A stretch of DNA of 64,000 bases from Ophioderma brevispina (Eukaryota; Echinodermata; Ophiuroidea; Amphilepidida; Ophiodermatidae), in the NCBI GenBank assembly GCA_023653785.1, contig JAMKCH010035192.1:1-64000 (forward strand), written 5' to 3'. Below are positions 35,728-46,832 of this stretch, piece by piece. A program made the translations under genes and the position numbers. Within the stretch, counting starts at the first letter, position 1. Each line of letters starts with the position of its first letter. The notes beneath the pieces were generated by a model that was given only the letters and a program-made list of their open reading frames with translations, ran no database searches and was not told where the DNA came from.

Positions 35728-36300
35728 AGGTGAGTTTAACTTTTGTTCCAAACACAGTAAGAATAGATTCCTACCTTGGAATTTTCAGATGGTACCCCAT
35801 CCTTCGTCAGTGAGTGATTGACTATAAGGTCGTGATCTTTTTAACCATTCACCTGATAACAGACTCAGACTCCTGGAAGTTTGAACTGGCCCCTGTCCTT
35901 GTTGAGAGGTTTGTTGGCTTTAATGTTGATCGCTTCCTTGACGCCGCGTTCGTTCAAACCACCTGTTGTCTATGTCCAGTACTTTTACTTTATTCAAGTC
36001 CAAAAATTGTCCTGGGGACAATATGTGTATGTGGTTTGAGATCTCTGATGTGTTGTACTGGGCCTCCTGTGTCTTAAAGGAGCATCCTGTTTGACCAATA
36101 TATGCTTCTTTTGCACTGTCCGGAAAGTGTTTTGCCCTGACATGGAATGTAATAGACAGGGCGTGTGATGTCTTTCTTTTCAGTCTTGTCTTTGGGAGAG
36201 ACTAAGATCTGTCTGAGTGTGTGTGTGAAGGTTTGAAAGACACACTTATGGCATAGGAATCTATTCTTATTGTGTTTGGAACAAAAGTTAAACTCACCTA
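35728..36300 (-). pseudogene. GIY-YIG endonuclease fragment of a Penelope-like element, between inverted repeats
   Basis: Minus-strand frames give VSFKPSHT, VSPKDK-like, RPVYYIPCQG, then AYIGQTGCSFKTQ, SEISNHIH, SPGQFLDLNKVKVLD, DNRWFER, and NKPLNKDRGQF-type readings. This is the order seen in the C-terminal GIY-YIG nuclease domain of Penelope-like retroelements, where the reverse transcriptase lies upstream. Several frameshifts and stops break it, and no RT motif is found. A segment of about 46 bp (35730-35775) is repeated inverted at 36250-36298, with AACTTTTGTTCCAAACACA shared, so the fragment is framed by inverted repeats. Penelope-type elements are known to carry complex terminal repeats. 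Confidence 0.7.
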
Positions 36301-36368
36301 TATGGATTTTACCAACACAGATGAACTTTCATGTGCCATTTTGAAAAGAACAAACCAAATCTAAACAA

Positions 36369-36702
36369 ACATACCGTATTGTTCCTAATAAACGCCCCGG
36401 AGGTGGTGCATTTTTTAAAAGGGAGGGCGTTTATTACAGTCAAAAATCCCGCAAAAATCACCTTACACACGCTTATTTTCGCTGATTACCAATAATACAA
36501 ACGAACGAGTGGGGGACGCTGTTTTCGCACCTCCCGAGGTCAAAGTTCCACACTAATTAAACTATTACAACTGTGCATAACAGCAATTATGATACGGATT
36601 ACGACAGTCCCGGCCATTAAATCACGTCAAATTGTTTTATCCAAAAATCATAGGGGGGCATTAATTAGAGCAGGGGCGTTTATTAGGAACAACACAGTAT
36701 GA
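36369..36702. mobile_element. 334-bp TIR element
   Basis: Left end CATACCGTATTGTTCC then TAATAAACGCCCC; the right end inverted is CATACTGTGTTGTTCC then TAATAAACGCCCC, about 29 bp. A similar TCTAATAAATGCCCCC motif occurs near 47260-47300. Its right end is 64 bp from an EGF exon. Confidence 0.75.
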
Positions 36703-36765
36703 GTGCCCTGAATAACCAAGAATTGAAATTTAGGAGTAGGGGGAATTCAAATTTCCACTTCATAC

Positions 36766-36894
36766 CTTCACAGTATCTCCTCCTTGCATTGAACAAGTAG
36801 CCTGGTTCACATATGCATCTGTGTCCAGCCTCCCCATCCTTCTCACACCTGGCATTTCCACACTTCATTTGAGGATCTATACAAGGGTCTGCAG
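36766..36894 (-). CDS. EGF-like domain exon (non-calcium type)
   Basis: One EGF-like domain with six cysteines at residues 5, 12, 17, 27, 29 and 42 of 43. The residues before C1 read ADPC, so the DxDEC calcium motif is absent, and the C3-C4 loop (EKDGEAGHRC) lacks the Asn/Tyr signature. The C-terminal loop NARRRYC is basic. The 129-bp exon has a GTATGA donor. There are two possible in-frame acceptors, TCACAG at 36895-36896 and CTGCAG six bases further in, which would start the exon at 36888; both keep phase 1. No stop or indel. Confidence 0.85.
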
Positions 36895-38969
36895 CTGTGA
36901 AAGAGATGGTACAAAACCCAGGTTTTAAGGTGTTTCTACTATATTTTCGACAGAATCTTTACAAGTTCACATTTACTTATCACTCACTTAAAGCTGTCTC
37001 TAAATATGTTGGATAAAAAGATTAGATTTACTATGATCAAACACAATTAATTTGAAAAGGATTACCTACATTAGTGTTCATAGAAATAATTTTTCAACAG
37101 ATTTTGATTGACAGCTAAGATTGGATATCCTGGATTATAGTCATTTTGACAGGCCAGTCATACATTGATTAATAGACTTAATTCAACCCTGGTAAATTGT
37201 GTAGGTTATAACACCTCAGTCAGTGACTTTTGGGATGGCTTCACAAATGACTGCAGGTTATTTGGTAAACTATCTCAAACCACTAGCATGTTTATGAATA
37301 AAATAAATAGGTAAACAACCAAATTATGAAATAAATAATGATGTCTGGCTTGATGTAAACAAAATATTATGAATGGATGATAACAAAGAAAAGTTATCTC
37401 TGGTAAAAATAAATACTGGGCTCTATTAAAAAATAATTATTCATGTCGTGTGCCAAGGTTCTTTTAAAATTGAAGGGAAAGAATATTTGTTTTTCATTTA
37501 TTTTTTTTAGTGTGAAATTGACATCACTAAATGTCCTTATCTGCTATCGGTATATTTGTGAAGAACAGGGCCCCTTTTATTCTAAGGGGTAACCCCCCCC
37601 CACCAGAATACAAAAAAAAAACACTTGAAAGTGATTAAAGTTACTTTATAAACTTATTTAGCAATATGCAAATTTATTGATCATTAACAATAATAATAAA
37701 GAAAATAACTGAATATTGTAAAATTAAAAGAAAATATTGACAATCCTAAAAATGAGGCTGGAGGGGACGAGAAACAAATGACTTTTTATGAAGGCTTAAC
37801 TATTTTTATATTGGTTTAATGGATGAAAACAAAAATAAACACATACCTGGTGAAAATTACACACATGGAACGAACAAATGCAACAAAATCCGTGAACAAG
37901 GTGCTGAATGGTGTGAAGAACGGTTGACTAACATGCAAAGTGCAAAGTGAAACAAAACTAATGCAATAAGCCACAAATTAAAATGCAACCCTGCAAAAAT
38001 CACTTGTGTGTGTTTTCGTGAAATACATCACAACTAACATAACAAAATAAAAAACATGGTAAAATCATGATTATTTTGTAGTTAAATTGCATACAAAGTC
38101 CATACATTTCCCTTTTCTGATGGTGTTTCATATTTGCAAGAACAAGTTCAAAAATTAGGAATTACAATGACCATATTTGAAATCAACATGAAAAATGATT
38201 TCAAATGAGTCTAAACAAGCATAGTCTTGCATGAGTTGTTCCTGACATACCTAAAAAAAATAATCACATGTGTACTAAATCTTACTATAGTCACTGTCAC
38301 AATTCCTTTTCTGAAATAGGCGTCTACATATGCATGTGAGAGTTGCTGCATGTAACGCGCATCTATGTATTTCCTTTGCGCATTGTCATGGTTCTGTTTG
38401 GCGGGAATGCTGGCGTAGTCTTGACACAGAGAAAAAGAATTATGACAGCACAGCTGTTGAAAGTCTCATTTATTTTGACAAAATGAGAATAAAACAAAAA
38501 ATATCAACGGCGACACACTTTTGACAACTAAGTTGAAGTATTTATGCCACTAACTAGATCCTGTGTAAATTTGATTAAATTTCATTGCGGGCAAATATGA
38601 TTTTTCATCAAAATCTAGGTTTACACTTCTTTCTATGGGAAATAGCCATATAGATGGCGCTATAACATACAAATTATGACCTTTGTAGGCCTATATGGCA
38701 ATATTCCCGCAATGTATTTTTCTGATTTTTGCGGAGGTAATAGGTCTCGCATGTCTCTACTTATATCAGTTGTCAAAATTGTGTCGCCATTGCTTAAAAT
38801 TGCTCTAAAAATAAAAGAAACAATTTGCATGGGGTCAAACAGCTGTGACACATAGTATAGAAGCGGTTCAAGATGCATTCCACTAAATGTTTGGACTAAC
38901 ATACAATGAAATTACATTTTTTTAAAGATCAGTAACTGCCCTACAATGTACCTATATAAAAAAATACAG

Positions 38970-39690
38970 CAAGTAAACTTGCGCGATCCCCCTGGCAAGA
39001 TGGCAGTATACACAAGGTGGTTAGTTGGCACAGTTGTCAGTTGCAGGGCATCAAATTCAATAAATTGTTCTCATGGAATAATATCTAGAAATGTAGCAAT
39101 TTCTGAAAAAATGAAAGCCTAACCAAAGGGGAAAATTACCGCAATTAACCTTATGGCCTTGGTATGTGACCTTGCGCTCAACCACATATGAGTAACCCTT
39201 ATGCACCTTTGACCCAAGTTAAGTTGTAATCGGACTTCAACTTTTCAAAGACGAACAGAAAAACAAAAACTAACCAAACTGGAAAATGACCTCAGTTGAC
39301 CTTTGACCTTGTCCATGACCTTTGACATCATCCACATATGAAGGAACCCCTATTGCACCTTCACCCCAAGTCTGGTTTAAATCGGACTTAAACTTTTCGA
39401 AGGAGATGCGAAAAATGAAAACCTAACCAAAACCTAACCAAACTGGAACATGACCTCAGATGACCTTTGACCTTGTCCATGACCTTTGATATCATCCACA
39501 TATGAAGGAACCCCTATTGCACCTTCACCCCAAGTCTGGTTTAAATCGGACTTAAACTTTTCGAAGGAGACGCGAAAAATGAAAACCTAACCAAACTGGA
39601 ACACACACATACATACACATGCATACATATGGACATGCGCACCCTCGCAACATCCCCCTCTGCTTTTCAAGCCAGGGGGATAAAAAGGGT
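38970..39690 (+). repeat. dispersed element with internal 160-bp tandem units
   Basis: Ends AGTAAACTTGCGCGATCC and CCCCCTCTGCTTTTCAAGCC. Internally a unit of about 160 bp (GACCTCAGTTGACCTTTGAC, CCATGACCTTTGA, CATCCACATATGAAGGAACC, AGTCTGGTTTAAATCGGACT, AAAACCTAACCAAAC) appears twice almost identically, with a diverged third unit before it. A CACATACATACACATGCATA tract precedes the end. Confidence 0.8.
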
Positions 39691-40138
39691 TTGACATTCC
39701 ATCTGCTAAGTCTGCAGACCATGTTTAGACTTTAGCAAGTTTTAATGCAAATTACTGTCCAAATTCTAGTGTTGAAAATATAATTTTTACTAAGCCAGAA
39801 ATTCCAAATTCTATGATAACACTCATATTTACAAACCTTCAGAAGCTTTTATACCCTTTCTGAATGTAATTATTTCATTATGATTTTTGATTTATTATTA
39901 TTTCAGAGTTAAAACAAATAATCTGTACATAACTCCAGAAAAGGTGCAAAATAAGTGATGATCAGTGCATGAATGAAATGAGGAAAATGGTCATAAAGAA
40001 CAATTTATAAATGACCTGCACAGACAATTCTATATAAACTGATCTACTTTATTTTTTTCTATCCATCTTGTATGTCTAAAACTGTTCTACATGATGGAGG
40101 ATGCATCAACATGCCACTAGAATGGATATGTTTTATTC

Positions 40139-40250
40139 TTCCCTCTAGGCTGCCAAGAAATGACATATTCATTTCCTTGGCCAGGAATTGCCAGGCAGGC
40201 ACTCTACCAACTGAGCAAACAAGGATATTATTACTGTGGTATTGAAGCGT
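40139..40250 (-). repeat. tRNA-derived SINE head (A box only clear)
   Basis: The minus strand reads TTGCTCAGTTGGTAGAGTGC, matching a tRNA A box and D arm; a clear B box is missing. It is closely related to the next copy at 40445-40525. Confidence 0.55.
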
Positions 40251-40444
40251 AAGACAGTCTATGGGCTCGGAGTTCAAAATCATTTTTTTTCTCCTACTTC
40301 TCTAATGATAAGCATGGAAAATAAATAATCTTTTAATTCTAGTGAATATACAAAAATAAACATGATAAAGGGTACTTTACTATGAAGGTAAATAGGTTGG
40401 ATATGTTTTACTCTTTTAATCAAGATGGCCAATAAATGGCAAAT

Positions 40445-40525
40445 TAGTTCCTTGACTAAGATTTGAACCAGGCACCTCCCAATTGCCAGGTTGGCACTCT
40501 ACCAATTGAGCTAATAAGAAGTTAT
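40445..40525 (-). repeat. tRNA-derived SINE head
   Basis: The minus strand reads TAGCTCAATTGGTAGAGTGC (A box) followed by GGTTCAAATCTTAG (B box) about 33 nt later, a good RNA polymerase III internal promoter. The flanks (TTGGATATGTTTTACTCTTT, AAGATGGCCAATAAATGGC) are also shared with the 40139 copy. Confidence 0.65.
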
Positions 40526-40769
40526 TGTTGTGGCATTGATGCATAAGATATAGTCCCAAGACGCCAAATCATAGATGGTGGATTCCTAATTCATCCGCAG
40601 ACATCGGCTGATGCTAGTCTTTCGAACACGCTTTGCACGCTGGATGCATGATGATATGCATGCGTAAAAAACATGTTGGAAAGGCTAGCTGCAGACAACT
40701 GCCCATGAAGTATGAACCCACCTACTCTGTCTTATGTTTCAATACCACAATACTAACTTTCTTTTTTTT

Positions 40770-40840
40770 ACCTCAATTGGTGTATTACCAGTCTTGCATC
40801 AGGAGGTCCCCGGTTCAACTCCTAGTCAATGAACCAAAGT
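40770..40840 (+). repeat. tRNA-derived SINE head, opposite orientation
   Basis: CTCAATTGGTGTATTACC then CCCGGTTCAACTCCTAGTCA resemble A and B boxes of the same SINE family on the plus strand. Confidence 0.5.
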
Positions 40841-42009
40841 TTTTATTTTCTTGCCAAATTGAGGGAAATAATACAGTATTTTCAACCATTTACCTTGAGA
40901 ACTAACTACCTTTAATTCAAGCCACTAGAATTTGGTATTGAGGGCACATTATGCTTTTAATGGAAGATAAAATCATCATGAAAATGATTAAACAAAAATA
41001 ACAATCTTTTTTTGTCTCCATTAGTACAAAATGCATTAAATGCAATTTAATCCACAGTCACAAGCTTGAACAACATGCTGACTCAGTCACACAAAACATA
41101 TAAATTAAGAAAACTATTTTACAAAGTACAAAACTACACTATATACAAGTGAATGAAATCTAATACTTTTGTGGCAGCAGGTTTGAATTGAAAACTGCTG
41201 TCTCATTAGTAAAGGAAGGCCTACGAGCATGGAGATATTATATTGAATGTGATTTCAACCAAAATAATGTGTATTTTTAACTTGTCACGTCTAAACCATG
41301 AAGCACTCGGAAGCTTTCTATTAAGCTGATATTAACATGTTGTGAAGTGAATGCCGCCAAACCTTGGTTTCTCTGGCTGTTTCATGCCAGATGCAGTTAC
41401 ATAGGAGTAACTGCTTACAGACTAGAAACAAGAAAACCCTTCTGATTTTTCCACCGATAGCAGCAGATTATAGCAGAAAATTATGTCTACCCACACTGCT
41501 TTGAAGAAATGAATCATGCCTGTAACCATATGTTGTTCTGTAACTATGAGTTACAATATGCTCATCCACCAAGGACACAGTTCAGTGGGTTGTACTTGTA
41601 CATACATTGACATTAACTGACCTTGTGTGATCTGGGTATCATATATTATACCCAAAAACCAGGGAGTATATTTCTAAATACACTGGTGAATGGAAGGTAC
41701 TGAACTGTGTCATGGGAATTGAGATTTCACTAGCTCATAGTGTGAACTACATGGGCTCACTGTGAGTTCATGCTTTGAACCATGTCAAATGAGGAATCTC
41801 TGTTTTTTTACTTATTCTTTTGTTTTGGTTTGTTTTTGATTTTTGGTATTAATTTGATGTTTTCATTGACCTGGGTATTAATGTTGAGTTTACATTAAAA
41901 GCCAATTTGAATTAATTCAGAGGTTATCAAAAGATCATGGGTATCAACCAAACATCCATGAATGTTGAATTACAGAATCTCTGAGGGTTCAAAACTTCCA
42001 TTAATTTTG

Positions 42010-42168
42010 CTATACTTTGTCTCATCTGAAGTATGAAGTGAGGACACGCATATACCCAGTGCCGCCTCTCAGTTGCAGTGCGCTTGTGCATTGCCTATGC
42101 GTGCTGAAAGTCGGTACAATGTATACGCCCGCGTTGCTACTTCGTACTTCGAGCTGGACAGAGTATAA
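42010..42168. mobile_element. 159-bp TIR element related to 28324-28511
   Basis: Inverted ends CTATACTTTGTCTCATCTGA / TTATACTCTGTCCAGCTCGA then AGTAYGAAG. The interior is GC-richer than the flanks. Confidence 0.65.
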
Positions 42169-43221
42169 GTAGCTTAGGAAATCATTGGTTGCACCCATGA
42201 TGTAAATAAAATTTAGACTGCTAATGGCTATTGTTATTTGTATATGTAGGGGGGGAAATACTTATATTGCACCTGGAATTCCATGCATACAACACACTGT
42301 TACATAATGGTAAAAAATATGGTGAAGCACAAGACATGAGTAGGAGAACATTATCATTTACATTCCAAATCAATTGATTTTGCTAACTTTTAGATCCTTC
42401 ACTTTTAGTAGAGTTTCTAATTAGATAGCTCAATCCTTTTACAAAAATCTTTGGCAAAGTTCCCATATCAAAAAACATCAGGAAAGGGTGAAAATATGGT
42501 CATAACATTGATGTATAAAACTGCATTTTTCATGATTTCTTATTGAAAGTCACCGTGTATGAATAAGGTGTTTTCTGCCATTGATGCGCATCTGAAGTCC
42601 GCAAATGAGGCATAAAAATTTGAATGAACTGTTAACTCTAAAGATGATACCATCCTGAGAATTGTGGATATTTTGTGTCCAGCAGTGGCCCTACACTGGC
42701 TGGTCACCAGGGGTTGTTTTCTTTTGACAATCACTGAAGCAGAAACACGAGTAGCAGGGAACCTTCAAATTGGGGATGTCATTTAGCAGGTTTGGATTTT
42801 CCCAACAGTTGGAGCAAAGACTGACGTGCGATGGTAAGATATTATCTGCAGTGTATTACCAAGTGATTGGTTGAGAGTAAAACTATGCATGTATGTAACC
42901 CACATTTGGCTTGGCTAATCAAGACGCCATGTTATCACCACCCAATCAGATTGACACATAATATAGCAATAATAATTAGAGGCATTTATGATGGTGACAC
43001 AGGCACCCGATGGTAGCCCAAGGCACGGTATGTCAGTCTGTTTAGGTACTCAACATGTCAGAGAGTAATTGTACAAATTAACTCTGATAGATTTATGGGA
43101 GGAAGTCATACTTTAGAAACAGTGGGAAACCACGGTACCAATCAACCTGCAGAAACAAGCTTGGATTTGAAACAAAATGCACGCAAGTACCCAAAAAATC
43201 CTCCCACTTGTGATTTTAAGG

Positions 43222-43330
43222 CATAATTACAGTATACCCTTTTTACCTACTTTGTATCATGTGCTTTATTCTGTTAAAGGAATAAAGCACATGATACAGC
43301 GTAGGTGCAAAGGGTACAATGTAATTACGC
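43222..43330. repeat. hairpin of about 50-bp arms
   Basis: ATAATTACAGTATACCC, TACCTACTTTGTATCATG and TGCTTTATTC are followed after TGTTAAAG by their inverse. Almost the whole 105 bp would fold into one stem. Confidence 0.85.
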
Positions 43331-43514
43331 CCATTTGAAACACAGCATCTCAGCCCAAATCTGTCCGCTTCAGATAACTATCTTTCCTAAATTCTACTCA
43401 TCTGCCATCAATGTTGCATCATGGGAAGCATTGTTACTATGAGTGTAGTCTCTTTGAATACTATTACAGAGTAAGCCTACAGACTGAACTTAATGCCAAG
43501 TCAGTGAAGGAGGT

Positions 43515-43880
43515 CTAGTTTGAATCCAATCAGTGGCGTAGCTAGGATTTTCATATTGGGGGGGTCAGTGTCGCATCTCAACCGACAGAAAATGGGTAGG
43601 GTCCAGGGGCCCGCCTTAGGGCCCTGTTGGGGTCCAGGGGCGAAGCCCCGGTGGGGGTCGAGGGGGCGAAGCCCCTGAAAATTTTGGGTTTTATATGCTT
43701 TAAATGTCTTCTGAGGGCTAATTTTTGTACTATTTTGTAAAATTTACTTGTCGCACGCTGTCCATTGAACTTTAAACCTATACTTTGCTGACAATCCGGC
43801 CTGCAAGTGCCATGACCTGAATTTTTCAAGTGAACCGACGGCCCCTCATCTCAACCGACGAAATCAATTATTGGGGGGGC
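43515..43880. repeat. G/C-rich dispersed repeat
   Basis: Opens CAGTGGCGTAGCTAGGATTT and holds GGTCCAGGGGCGAAGCCCC and GAGGGGGCGAAGCCCC, with a second CGACGG...TTGGGGGGGCCAC end. Its base composition is unlike the AT-rich surroundings. A minus-strand 83-codon frame over it is compositional. A similar GTGCAGGGGCCGCCC block is at 62653. Confidence 0.65.
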
Positions 43881-44865
43881 CACTGAATCCAATATCCTAT
43901 TGTATCAGTGGGTTTCATCTCAAAACGTCATTTCATTAGAGTAACTCCTCTAAAAGAATTTCTAAGCGGTGGATAATATGTCTATTCCCGACACAAATAC
44001 ATGGCGGCCATGTATGTTATCACCATGTTGTATCTAATCATAGAAGCCTGTTAACATGCTTGGCTGGCTAATTGTGCCAAGAGTTGTCACTCAACATTCA
44101 AGCTCATACTTCATAAAATCCCATTGAAGCATGTCATATCTTTAAAAAATATGACTTCGCATGCAAAAAAAAATGTCTGTTCATTTTAAAATCCGATTGC
44201 TAAGCATGAGTATGTGAAACTATGCAAAAAAACAATTTCCAGAGATAACACACCTTTTGGAATACTGCCAAATTCAACAGTTCCTAACTCTGTTAACGTT
44301 TTGATCGAAGTGGGTCGAAAAACACTTAACACAAAACACAAATCAATCACCTGGTTACATTACAGAAAGCTGGTAGGAAGTTCAACTTTTCCTCTCAAAT
44401 CTGAAATGGAAGCTTTGTAAACACTAAACAGTAGTCAAAGGTGTCGCTCTAATGCCCTGACCAAGATGTGTTTTCCACAGGCCTAATTTCATAATTTCTG
44501 AGACTTAAAATGAGCACGGATGTTTACTGATGTTAATCTTGTGTGGAAAATACTTTTGAATCAAATTTATTTTTAATCCAGCATCCAGAATTGGTCTTGG
44601 TTTTGAGATACTAGTCAAATCATATTCCAAACCTTCGAAAGCAGCACTGTGCCATTTCATGTTAAATATTGCATACTTTCTTACTGAAAGATAACTACTT
44701 TTTATAATGTCCAAATCCCAAATCTCACTACAGTACTTTCTTACTTATAATCACATTAAACTATTTGAAGTTCATCCATTAGACAGGTGATTTTCCAACA
44801 CTGCATATTCATGAAATATTAAAAATGATTATCGTAAATCTTCTAACTGCTGCATTCTGTGTCCA

Positions 44866-45409
44866 AAAGTGTTATATATATATTTCACCTAACTTTTGTT
44901 GCAGATGTAATATCAACTTAATTTTAGGCTCAAAAGAAAGGTAAAACTTAAATTTGTTCCATTCCACATTTGATGTAGCTTAGTAACAAATAGGGTTCTT
45001 AAGATCATATCGAGACCAAATTAAAAAATGAGATTCACTACACAGATTCCAGGCACAGTGGTCATATAAAAGCTCTAAAACGGTGTAACTGCATTCATGG
45101 TTTGTTAAAGTTTGAGACATCTTCCTGACAGAAAATCAACAGCAACATGAGACTTTCAAGAACTGAGAAGTGTACAAAATGAAAGAAAAGGGATGCAGTA
45201 GAAGACCACTCTGGCACCTATTATAGAAAGAAATCTCGCTTTTGAATTATCTCCAAATGAGAAACCCTACATTTTACTAAACTGCAACAAATGTGGTATA
45301 GAATAAATTTCCCAATTTTTACCTTTCTTCTGAGCCTAAAATTAAGTTGCCATTACATCTGCAACAAAAGTTAGGTCCAACTGAAAAGGGTATTTTTTTG
45401 CACACCCTG
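44866..45409. mobile_element. TIR element with about 100-bp arms
   Basis: CCTAACTTTTGTTGCAGATG, TCAACTTAATTTTAGGCTCA and AAGAAAGGTAAAA occur at 44887-44950 and inverted at 45315-45377. The right end closes CACACCCTG then TA, a Tc1/mariner-like end. The left outer end is degraded, so the start is approximate. No transposase frame. Confidence 0.65.
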
Positions 45410-45572
45410 TATTTAGAAATGTTAAAACTAGCGATGACAGATACAACGCCCAAGTACATAAACTCCAACAACTTTCAGGATATAATTTGACTCAAGCGTT
45501 ACAATTAGGGTTGATTGATGACAATTTTGAAAGTACCCTACCTATGCAATTCTTCATACAACTTGTATACAG

Positions 45573-45740
45573 GTGGTTACTTTGCACAGACACAACAGGA
45601 GATACAGGTGTGATATTCAATGCAAATTTGGTAACCGCAATGGCTCGTGTAACCACAACCGCTTGGTGTCGGAAACCAGCTGCGTATGCCCGATCACTTT
45701 ACCCAAATTTATTACATGTACTTATTTAGATTTATTGTAT
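45573..45740 (+). other. possible Cys-rich (EGF or follistatin-like) exon, plus strand
   Basis: The plus-strand frame reads RYRCDIQCKFGNRNGSC then NHNRLVSETSCVCP. Five cysteines with spacing C-x3-C-x8-C-x10-C-x-C resemble an EGF or follistatin/agrin-type half-domain (C-x(3)-C-x-FG...C...CVCP). A TATACAG or GGAGATACAG site upstream could be an acceptor. The strand is opposite to the EGF gene, the sixth cysteine is not clear, and no neighbouring plus-strand exon was found. It may be an exon of another gene, a relic or chance. Confidence 0.3.
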
Positions 45741-45857
45741 ATATCGAGGTCAGTCGACAAAGGGAAAAATCCACTCAATTCAGCAACATGCATGCACAAA
45801 CTAACATGCTCAACAAGAAATGCAAGTCACCGTTTCTGTGCAAAAAATTGAAATGTA

Positions 45858-46832
45858 CAGGGTGTCTCAGAAAGAACGTTACCTCCAGAAACGGCCATTT
45901 TGCTTACTTAATCAATTCTTATCCTCGTTTTAGCTTTATATTATGAAAATATGTACTTTTATGAATATATGTTGAAAACAAGAAAGAAAACGGTGAAAAA
46001 ATAATCAAACAATAACTATTTCCCTAAAAATGATGCAAACCAACTTTGTCCACGGCTAGCAATAGCAGAGAGACATGTACATTGTATTTCTTATGGATTT
46101 TAGCACACGTAGTTCTCAGATTTAATTAATTTGTTCACATGTAATGCCTAAAAAGCACCTGAAACATGCATTAATTTGTTCTTCAGAATGAAATGACCTA
46201 AATGCCCTCACCCGTCTCCCATCATAATGCAAATATGACTTTGGTTAAAGCACACTTTTAAATTTCAAATAATGGCATTGGCGCGTGACTCCTGCAACGG
46301 CATATTCTACTGAACTGATCTTGGGTTAAAGGATGATCGTTCATCGTGAATGGGTAAACGTTTCCCTAAATGTAGGGTTCCCAGTAAGATGGCAATCAAG
46401 GGGAACAGAGAAAAAAATCTGGAGCATGGCAAGACTCTAAAAAGGTGAGAGATATGGTCGTCAAAGAACAGGACAATCAGCCGCAAATAATGCTGCAGTG
46501 CGTAGAGAACTGAACAATAAATTCTAAAACCAGCAATGGACCTTGGAATTTGAGAGTATTATTGGCCAGGAGGGTCTTAAACATTTTTATGTCGGGGGTA
46601 TTTGCATCCATGGTTTCCTCTGCTAATGCTAGCCGTGGACAAAGTAGGTTTGCATCATTTTTAGGGAAATAGTCAATGTTTGGTTATTTTTTCACCGTTT
46701 TCTTTCTTGTTTTCACCATATGTTCATAAAAGTACATATTTTCATAATATAAAGCTAAAACAAGGATTACAAATGATTAAGTAAGTAAAATTTGCCGATT
46801 CTGGAGGGTAACGTTCTTTCTGAGACACCCTG
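45858..46832. mobile_element. 975-bp Tc1/mariner-like deletion derivative with about 200-bp TIRs
   Basis: Begins TA then CAGGGTGTCTCAGAAAG and ends with the inverse followed by TA. The inverted repeats extend about 205 bp (45858-46062 and 46625-46832), including AAAACGGTGAAAAAATAA and TTTGTCCACGGCTAGC. Between them, at about 46440-46525 on the plus strand, a frame reads ERYGRQRTGQSAANNAAVRR. This resembles the GRP-containing linker between the two helix-turn-helix motifs of Tc1/mariner-type transposases. The catalytic DDE part is missing, so it cannot move on its own. Confidence 0.75.

Larger units (their letters stand above)
32925..36765 (-). other. intron with LINE/SINE tail, Penelope-type fragment and TIR element
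   Basis: Contains a LINE-tail repeat (33000-33290), a short duplication (34258-34450), ACAG-type simple repeats near 34985, a GIY-YIG fragment (35728-36300) and a TIR element (36369-36702). In 33300-34250 and 34450-34960 I see no repeat or coding signal I can name. Confidence 0.6.

Noticed and set aside
35814..36077. 87-codon plus-strand frame
   Set aside because: It is the antisense shadow of the GIY-YIG fragment on the minus strand.
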